NCBI RefSeq assembly: GCF_043641665.1
Contig: NC_092191.1
Coordinates: 21,814,566-21,878,565 of the forward strand
Source: Enoplosus armatus
Taxonomy: Eukaryota > Chordata > Actinopteri > Centrarchiformes > Enoplosidae
Direction of reading: 5' to 3'
DNA length: 64,000 bases
Below, piece after piece: positions 57,540-64,000 of this stretch; position 1 is the stretch's first letter; each line of letters begins with the position of its first letter. The position numbers and the translations under genes were made by a program. Below the pieces are notes generated by a model that was not told the origin of the DNA, made no database searches, and saw only the letters and a list, made by a program, of their open reading frames with translations.

Positions 57540-57976
57540 CTTAACTCAGTTCACGTTGCGAGCCATTTCCTTCTCCTCACTCGTAAAGCCCTCCACAACC
57601 AGGCCCCCCTCCTACCTCACCGATCTACTCCGCCGCCGCCGCCACCACCACCACACTCCTTCCCGCGGCCTCCGCTCCTCTGATGGCCAAACCTCCTGTC
57701 TCCACCTCTCAGGGCCAAGCACCGGACTTGGGGGGCGACAGATCCCTCACCATAGCTGCCCCCCTCCCACTGGAACTTCCTCTCCCAAACTGCCCATGTT
57801 CCAATCATTAATCAGAACTCACCCTCTTCAAAACTGCTTTCAATGTGTGATTATTGTGTGTTTATGTCTTAATATGTTGGTTTTATCACCATTTTTGGCC
57901 TTTGAGAACCACGTAAAGCGTTCTATAAATAAAATGTATTATTATTATATTATTATTATTATTATTATTATTATCA
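57540..57976 (+). mobile_element. L2-like LINE 3' end with ATT tail
   Basis: One frame carries RKALHNQAP (about 57,573-57,600) and the next carries PSYLTDLL and SRGLRSSD, the typical C-terminal ALHNLAPPYLTDLL and LRSSD blocks of teleost L2-type LINEs. A frameshift in the CCCCCC run at about 57,603 joins them. A CCG/CAC expansion near 57,633-57,655 interrupts the region. The 3' end has AATAAAATG and tandem ATT units to about 57,974, the usual tail of this group. Only the 3' portion is present. Confidence 0.7.
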
Positions 57977-58640
57977 TAAAGGAATAGTTAAGCTCTCTGA
58001 GAGTGAGACGAGAAGATCGGTACCAATCTCAAGTCTATGCATTGAGCATGGAGCTGGAATCAGGATGCGTTTAGCCTGTGGAGTGGAGCTAGTGGAGGTG
58101 TGTGTGTGGGGGGGGGGGGGGGTCCAAAGTTAACATGTTTTTATCAAAATGTTTTTCTTTTGTCTTCGTTTAATCCACAAACAAACAAACTGTAAAAAGG
58201 AGGAGTTGCGTGCTTCTTGGCGATCACAAGAAATACTTTCCAGCACCACAAAATGTTTTTTTTTTTTTTACATTGCTGTTGGTGTGCGGATTAGCCAAGC
58301 AACCTACGAGGTGTAAATGACTGAGCTTTTAATGGCGTTGGTGCCCCCCCCCCATTTTGGCCTTTTGCTAAGATAGGCTAACCACTTCCACGTCTCTGGC
58401 GCCATGCTTCGTGCTAAGCTAGGCTAACCACTTCCACATCTCTGGCGCCATGCTTCGTGCTAAGCTAGGCTAACCACTTCCACGTCTCTGGCGCCATGCT
58501 TCGTGCTAAGATAGGCTAACCACTTCCACGTCTCGGGCTCCATACTTTACGCACATGACATGAGCTCTCATCATCAAGCTCCTCCTATCGTCGTCCCAAA
58601 AAGTAAGCAAATATTTCCCAAAATGCTGAACTATTCCGCG
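57977..58640. mobile_element. Short inverted-repeat DNA element (GGAATAGTTCAACATTTT family), copy 2
   Basis: The left end TAAAGGAATAGTTAAG and the right end TATTTCCCAAAATGCTGAAC then TATTCC (58,612-58,637) correspond to the ends of copy 1 at 5.85 kb. Part of the left inverted repeat is missing after GGAATAGTT. The interior holds a 46-bp tandem repeat with GCTAAGCTAGGCTAA words, as in copy 1. It starts directly in the ATT tail of the preceding LINE. Confidence 0.7.
58367..58550 (+). repeat. 46-bp minisatellite, four units
   Basis: Units beginning GCTAAGNTAGGCTAACCACT start at 58,367, 58,413, 58,459 and 58,505, exactly 46 bp apart. The first three are almost identical; the fourth diverges in its second half. 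The array lies within the inverted-repeat element and appears to amplify its internal GGCTAA block. Confidence 0.95.
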
Positions 58641-59596
58641 TCACTGTACGGTCCACAGCATATATGTCTGTGTATGTATCCAATAAAAGCACATAGACAC
58701 AAAGGAGTCGTTTTTACATAAAGACACTTTATTAGCTTATACATACATCTCTGGTTATAATAATTAGTTATATAATACCAAGAAGTCAAAAATAATAGCT
58801 GTAGTTATATATTTATAAAACTAAGCAGATATACTACTCTTGACTTTGAAAAACATACAGGTCTTTGATAATATTTTATAATTCTTGTTGAGTTTCATCT
58901 GTCACCAAATCTAAAAAATTAAATAAAATAAATAAAACTCACAGGGTCAAGAGGTTATACAGTATGGATTCAGGATAAATGTAGATGCGTGTGTATGTCT
59001 GCATGTGTGTATTGTCATGAGTTCAATGTCACATTTCCCCCACACATCCGAGCACCCGGTCTTACTGGGACAACACGTCTTGAGCTTTTAAAGGGGAAAA
59101 CGAAACACTCCGGTGTAAAATGATCCCCAGCGTATTTTGGCGAGGACGGACGTCCCGTAATGCTAAACCTTGGACCTTGGTGCGTCCGGCAAAACACAGA
59201 TGCATGTATTCATTAAATCCAAGAGGTCCCCCCGCCAACCCGCCCTAAAGAGAGATTTAGTTCTGTCGTGAACTCAAAAGATGCCTCTGCTACTTAGAAA
59301 CCTGAGAGCACATTTATGCCACCAGATGGGTTCAGGATTCATGTTTGTTCCATCGAAATTGTGATAGGAGGTGCATACTTTTCAAATGTATGAATATATT
59401 TTATAACTTACTTGGTTGTCGATGTCTTAATAATGCAGCCGCTATGTCACCATAATATTGTGAAAATGATTTAGCACACCACTGATGTCGTCTCCTGATA
59501 AATGAGGGGGACAGTTGGTGAATTTGAATGTTTACTTTGAAGTCAAGGCATGTTGTCCGTGCCTACGTGCCTGGGGAGCGTGGAAAATGGCAACCA

Positions 59597-59628
<32 letters not shown>

Positions 59629-61646
59629 TATATATGATTGGACGCTGACACAAGGTTTAGAATACTATAACACTGTCGGTATAGGAACGGACCTTGACAC
59701 AAAAGCTGAATGAGGAGCAGGAAATGAGCAAACCTTTGCTTCTCTCCCCCTAAACAAGTACATATTCAACCCCCCCCCCCCCCCCCCCCCAACACGCCCA
59801 CACCAATATGTCCCACTCTGCCTCGTAACTACACGCTAACATGTCACACAGAAGCTCTGCGTACCTCCAAATATGGCGTCTTGTCGTCTTCTCCGTTAGC
59901 TTATTTCTGTCAAACCGGAGGTAAATGCTAGCTCGTGCTGGTAACTGCTGTGCAAAAACCTTTTTTTTTTTTTCTCCTTTCTTCAAATTTGAATGAATGA
60001 CCTGCGAGTAATTGTAACTCCAAACAGACTCTACGCCCAAAGTCTTTAAAGTACAATTTGTCGGGCCTTTTCAGCGTAGTAGCTTTGACCATCATTTCTG
60101 TCAGTAATAGTAACATTGTACTCATGGAGTTTAGGGATGCAAATGATTATTCTCGTTACTCTGCTGATTATTTTCTCATTAACTCGTTGATTTGGTCCAT
60201 GACATGTCCAAAAAAGTTGAAAAACATCACATATCATATAACAGGGGTGGGGGTTACAAACTGAGCCGCTAGCAACTGTGACAAAGTAGCAACAAAGTTC
60301 ACATCTTGATGTGTGGGCCCATTTTTAACAACAGCACCACTTTCAAAGCTTTGCTAATCTATCCATTTATGAAAATGTTTCACAATAAAAGCCCCCCCAG
60401 TGGTTTGCCCAGTGAGAAACGTCTAATGTGAGTCAGCAGCAGTAAGAGTCTGTAATCTTAGACAGCGAGAGAGCGACCAGCAAACTGCAATGGAATTGGA
60501 TAAAAGTAGGCCTGCAACAATTTTGATGCGTCTCTGAATGATTTCAAAATCCAAAGATATTGAAATTACGATCCTTGGAGACTAAGAAACAACACATTCA
60601 CATATCAGAAGCTAGAGATAGATGAGCGCGCGCCAATTCATTTCCTGTCAATTGATGGATCGAGTCAACCACAACGTCAGCAGCTTGGAGACCATCAGGG
60701 GTTGGCTCCGGTCTGCCTTGCTACCAATTGCGGGTCAGTGCAGTTTTCTCACTTTAACGCGTTATTTACTGTACCGTGTGAACACTGGCTTTCACGCGTG
60801 GTGAGGGATTACCGTCGACCTTTTGGGGGGCGCACTCACGGTCAGCACCACCTCCAAATAAAGTAATTTAGATCACCTCGCGAAACCTCTTGCGCTTTCC
60901 TTGCCTGTTGGACTTGGGGGGGCGCCGTGCTGCCAGATCTCTGCCAATTACTTTGGCGAGTACAATGTCACCATAAACTATAGTGAAATAATGGCTAAAG
61001 CTATGAGAGTAGGACCCACGTGGTTTTACGAAACGGAATCATCTTTTAAACAACTCTGAGAACTCTTCAGGCGAAACGAATCGCTAACTCCTTTTGTGCT
61101 TTAACCCCGGGTCCACGATGACTTTGCAGAAGCAGTTGCCGTCATCACATGCCGGGTGTTGACTTTTAAAATGAGCACTGGCGCTGTGATGGTGGGCCGA
61201 AGGGGCCTGTGACCTCCAGCGTTAGCGCCAGAAGTCACCCTTCCGCGTGCAGCTTCTTTCATACAGGAAGGTCTTTCCAAAGAGGTAGGACTACTTTGTT
61301 GGCAACACAAAAGATTCTCAGCCGTCTCTTTCACGTCCCTCCCTTCGTTCTGGCAATGCAGGGACGAGCGTCGGGGCCCGTCCCGAACAGTGACGCTCGG
61401 CCTTCTCTGGCAGTCCACGGGAAATGCATAGCGGCGGCGGTGGCGGCAGACAGGGCAGAGAGAGCGCTCAAGTGTTTCCAGCGTTTCGCTTCTGTGCTGC
61501 CTCGCCACTCGCCTTCACCGCTCTGATTTTGAATTTCACGATTCGCTCATCCATCCAGTTACGCGTCAATCCCGCTCGCCGTCCTTCCTTCTCGTTGTCC
61601 GTCTGTCCGTCCGTCCTGCTAATAACCCTCGTCTCCTCCCTCTGGG

Positions 61647-61683
<37 letters not shown>

Positions 61684-61795
61684 GTCACAGCAGCATCTGA
61701 TCAAGAGGCATGTCATGGTCAGGAGGCATCAAAGCTGAAAGACAAGGAGGAGACGGTGCAATTACTGCATGCGGGTGCATGTATGTATGTGTATG

Positions 61796-61833
<38 letters not shown>

Positions 61834-62339
61834 AGGAGCCCGTGCTCAGCAGAATGCGGGGGTCCGTCCGCTCCGGGTAAAGACGGAGGCTGATTTATTC
61901 CCCCATTAAGAACGGCTTCATCATTAAATATTAACCCAGCGCCATCACTCACCCTGCGGCCAATGCATTAAAGCAGGGGTCACACCGGGGTGACCTCTCA
62001 TACTCGCTCACACACACACACACACACAATTTGCCTTTTCTTATACTGCAAGCCACCTTCACCAGACTAAGAGTTCTTGACTCTTGATTCTTAATGTATA
62101 ATAACTTTTATTAGTGCTTATTTATTCATGAATATAATATATGTATGTATAAGAAATACAAGCATTAAAGTTCGGCTTTTACTCAATAGTCTTATTACTC
62201 CACCATAGTCATGCGTGAGCCATCGTGGAGAAAGCTTTAAGTCAGCATTTAGGCCACGAATAGTAAAATCACTGTGAAATGAAATTGATACAGGAGATAT
62301 TACAGTTTCCGCGACGAAACTTTGCTGACATTGCCCCCG
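58641..62339. other. Non-coding stretch, no gene seen
   Basis: 58,700-59,000 is A/T-rich. A 21-base C tract spans 59,770-59,790 and a CA tract about 59,595-59,622. 60,125-60,240 carries a degenerate phrase (GGATGCAAATGATTATTCTC, GATTTGGTCCATGACATGTC) that resembles a teleost repeat of the TTAATCGATTA type. 61,150-61,520 is GC-rich with opposed frames and no domain. 61,860-61,985 is free of simple repeats and could be regulatory. Confidence 0.45.
61648..61832. repeat. Two (TG)n microsatellites
   Basis: TG tracts at 61,648-61,682 and 61,801-61,832 are separated by about 120 bases of ordinary sequence. Confidence 0.95.
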
Positions 62340-62520
62340 ATCTAGACGAGGGCCCCCAGAACTCTGGAACAGTCTTCCTGTTGAGACCTGTCTCTCAACC
62401 TCGCTGATTTCTTTCAAATCGCTATTAAAAACCCATCTTTATAAACGTGCTTTTCTGCATTAACTGTTTTTTTACGGGTTTTTTTGTGAAGCACTTTGAA
62501 GCACAGTTGGTGGAGACCAA
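62340..62520 (+). pseudogene. L2-like LINE C-terminal fossil
   Basis: From about 62,353 one frame reads PPELWNSLPVETCLSTSLIS then FKSLLKTHLYKRAFLH and stops at TAA 62,461-62,463. LWNSLP and FKSLLKTHLY are the closing motifs of L2-group LINE proteins. A T-rich stretch and GAAGCACTTTGAAGCAC follow, like the GTAAAGCACTTTGAG block of L2 tails. The remainder of the element is absent. The open frame of about 36 codons with its natural stop suggests moderate age. Confidence 0.7.
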
Positions 62521-62749
62521 AAACAGAGCTAAAAGAGAGAGAATATTGGATTTACGTTCATCAGGAGGACACAAACACAACTCCGAATCAATGCTAACGC
62601 TGCTGTGTAGCTGCTGGATGCGCAAAACGGGCAACCGTCTGCTAACAGGTTAGCCATGTCAACTTCATAAGGGCGATAATATCTCAGTTATGTTTAAACC
62701 CTGCTGTTAGCTTTCTTATCTTATGTGTGTTTGCTTGTGCTTGTAACCG

Positions 62750-62794
<45 letters not shown>

Positions 62795-63648
62795 CTGACC
62801 TGTCCCAAAGCTTAACACTCCTGCAGGAGTTAGTGCAGCAACCAGCGGATATCAGAGCTGCGAAAAAAAAGGAAGAAAAAAAAAAGGGATCAAAAGACAT
62901 TAGTTAGTCGTCGAATCGCCGGCAGTCGCTCAGTGTCAAACACGTGGCTGGTTGCGTCATCATCTGAGCCACTAGTATTCCAAACACACAAACACGCACA
63001 CACACTCGGTGAAAAGGTGTATCTCCTCACTCTCAATTGCTTCGCTGCCTGCACGACACAGACTCGTCTCTTTCTGTCAGTCCACTTTTGATTCCTGTCA
63101 TGGATGGGCAGCCGCGGATGGACGGCACTTCCTGTTGCCCATCATCCTCTCCTCTCCTTTCTTTCTTTTTTTTTGTGACAGTCACCATAGATATGTGGGT
63201 CCGCCTGAATCTGTTCTGGCTGCAACCCCCCCACAAAAACCCACGTGTTTTTATAACCCTTATGTGTTCGGGTAAGAGAGAGGGGAGCCCTCAAAGAGAA
63301 AGTGCACGTCTGCTACGCTGACGAGTGAATGCTGCTTTTCCTCCCTTTCTCCAGTTATATTGCCACCGTCTACCACACGCATGTCATTACACCAATTAGC
63401 GGGGGAACCCACTCCCCCTTTCCCTGTTCCACAGACGACATCTTTCTTCCACCTCCGCCCCTCCACTTCCACTGACATCCAATACCAGAATTGTCATTAA
63501 ACCTGTAAATGACATATTGTTGTGGCGTGGTCCTTGCTAGTGAAATGATGTTCATACACAATGAACGAAGTTGTAATAAACCATAGTTTTACGTACCAGA
63601 GAAGCTTATTCTTTATTTATTGATCCAAAATATCATAAGTAAAATGTG

Positions 63649-63649
<1 letters not shown>
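62521..63649. other. Non-coding stretch, no gene seen
   Basis: Contains (TG)n at 62,755-62,793. Overlapping frames near 63,009-63,321 on both strands have no domain. Confidence 0.5.
62755..62793. repeat. (TG)n microsatellite
   Basis: About 19 TG units. Confidence 0.95.

Positions 63650-63703
<54 letters not shown>
63650..63703. repeat. (AT)n microsatellite
   Basis: About 27 AT units ending exactly at the border of the Tc1-like element. TA is the target of Tc1/mariner insertion. Confidence 0.95.
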
Positions 63704-63706
<3 letters not shown>

Positions 63707-64000
63707 TGCTTAACAAATTTATTAGACCACCTGTCATAAAAATGAGAAAACACAAATATTTTAGAAATCTGTCAAAAACTAAAACTTGTATTGTTATTTA
63801 TTAGGCAAATAACAAACTGGAACAACTAAATAGTCCTTATTCACATATATTAACCAAAAATCTTAATATTTTGTACGACCTCCTTTGGCCCTGATGACAG
63901 CTTGCATTCTTGCAACCACAAAACAAATGTTTCTGTTCAGGAGTACAAGTAAATAACTGTAATTTGGCATCTCAATCAAAAAATAAGAATGTGCTTTACT
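63704..64000 (+). mobile_element. Left end of a Tc1-like transposon (runs off the window)
   Basis: CAGTGCTTAACAAATTTATT begins directly after TA at 63,702-63,703, the expected position of a Tc1/mariner terminal repeat. Downstream ATTTTGTACGACCTCCTTTG and GCCCTGATGACAGCTTGCAT match the pre-transposase leader of teleost Tc1-like elements. The transposase and the right end lie beyond 64,000, so intactness cannot be judged. Confidence 0.75.

Noticed and set aside
58367..58550. CRISPR-like array
   Set aside because: The 46-bp units are contiguous with no unique spacers, and the genome is vertebrate.

Overview
The window looks like a gene-poor, intergenic or intronic stretch of a ray-finned fish nuclear genome, most likely a spiny-rayed (percomorph) teleost. 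No long host open reading frame is present, CA/TG microsatellites and very long G/C homopolymers are abundant, and the interspersed repeats are of kinds I associate with teleosts: Rex1/CR1-like and L2-like LINEs, a Rex3/RTE-like LINE 3' end, PIF-Harbinger, hAT and Tc1/IS630-like DNA transposons, a family ending in GGAATAGTTCAACATTTT, the GGTGGAAGAAGTA family, and a family containing GTGCTAATTAGCAAATG. Family names come from memory of repeat families and of their typical proteins; nothing was searched.

Layout. 1-2.8 kb is unrecognised non-coding DNA with one perfect hairpin. An L2-like reverse-transcriptase fossil with a large internal deletion lies at 2.84-3.1 kb. A short inverted-repeat element occupies 5.85-6.29 kb. 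From 11.6 to 14.35 kb there is a dense repeat cluster: a dispersed repeat that has grown telomere-like CCCTAA units in tandem, a SINE-like copy, and a decayed PIF-Harbinger element with recognisable terminal inverted repeats, a transposase pseudogene, a SINE insertion and a possible second-gene exon on the minus strand. The dominant coding feature is a 5'-truncated LINE at 19.53-22.43 kb with an 880-codon open frame (endonuclease plus reverse transcriptase). A second, much shorter copy of its 3' end lies at 44.6-45.24 kb. The two copies diagnose each other's deletions.

Other elements are an RTE-like 3' end (26.13-26.56 kb), a minus-strand element with a CAATT-type tail (30.35-31.0 kb), a 792-bp non-autonomous hAT element with a perfect 8-bp target-site duplication (33,072-33,863), an IS630/Tc1-like transposase fossil (33.96-34.23 kb), a nested pair of short elements (41.7-42.5 kb), an L2-like 3' end whose ATT tail abuts another inverted-repeat element with a 4 x 46-bp internal minisatellite (57.5-58.64 kb), another L2-like C-terminal fossil (62.34-62.52 kb), and the left end of a Tc1-like transposon inserted at the end of an AT microsatellite and running off the window (63,704-64,000).

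No host exon, tRNA, rRNA, CRISPR or operon-like structure could be supported. The genes do not form a pathway; the window records successive transposon insertions. I found no new biological system. The observations most worth checking are the bounded hAT element, the Harbinger element with its minus-strand splice-donor-like site, the telomere-like minisatellite inside a dispersed repeat, several near-perfect hairpins, and the excess of G/C homopolymers.
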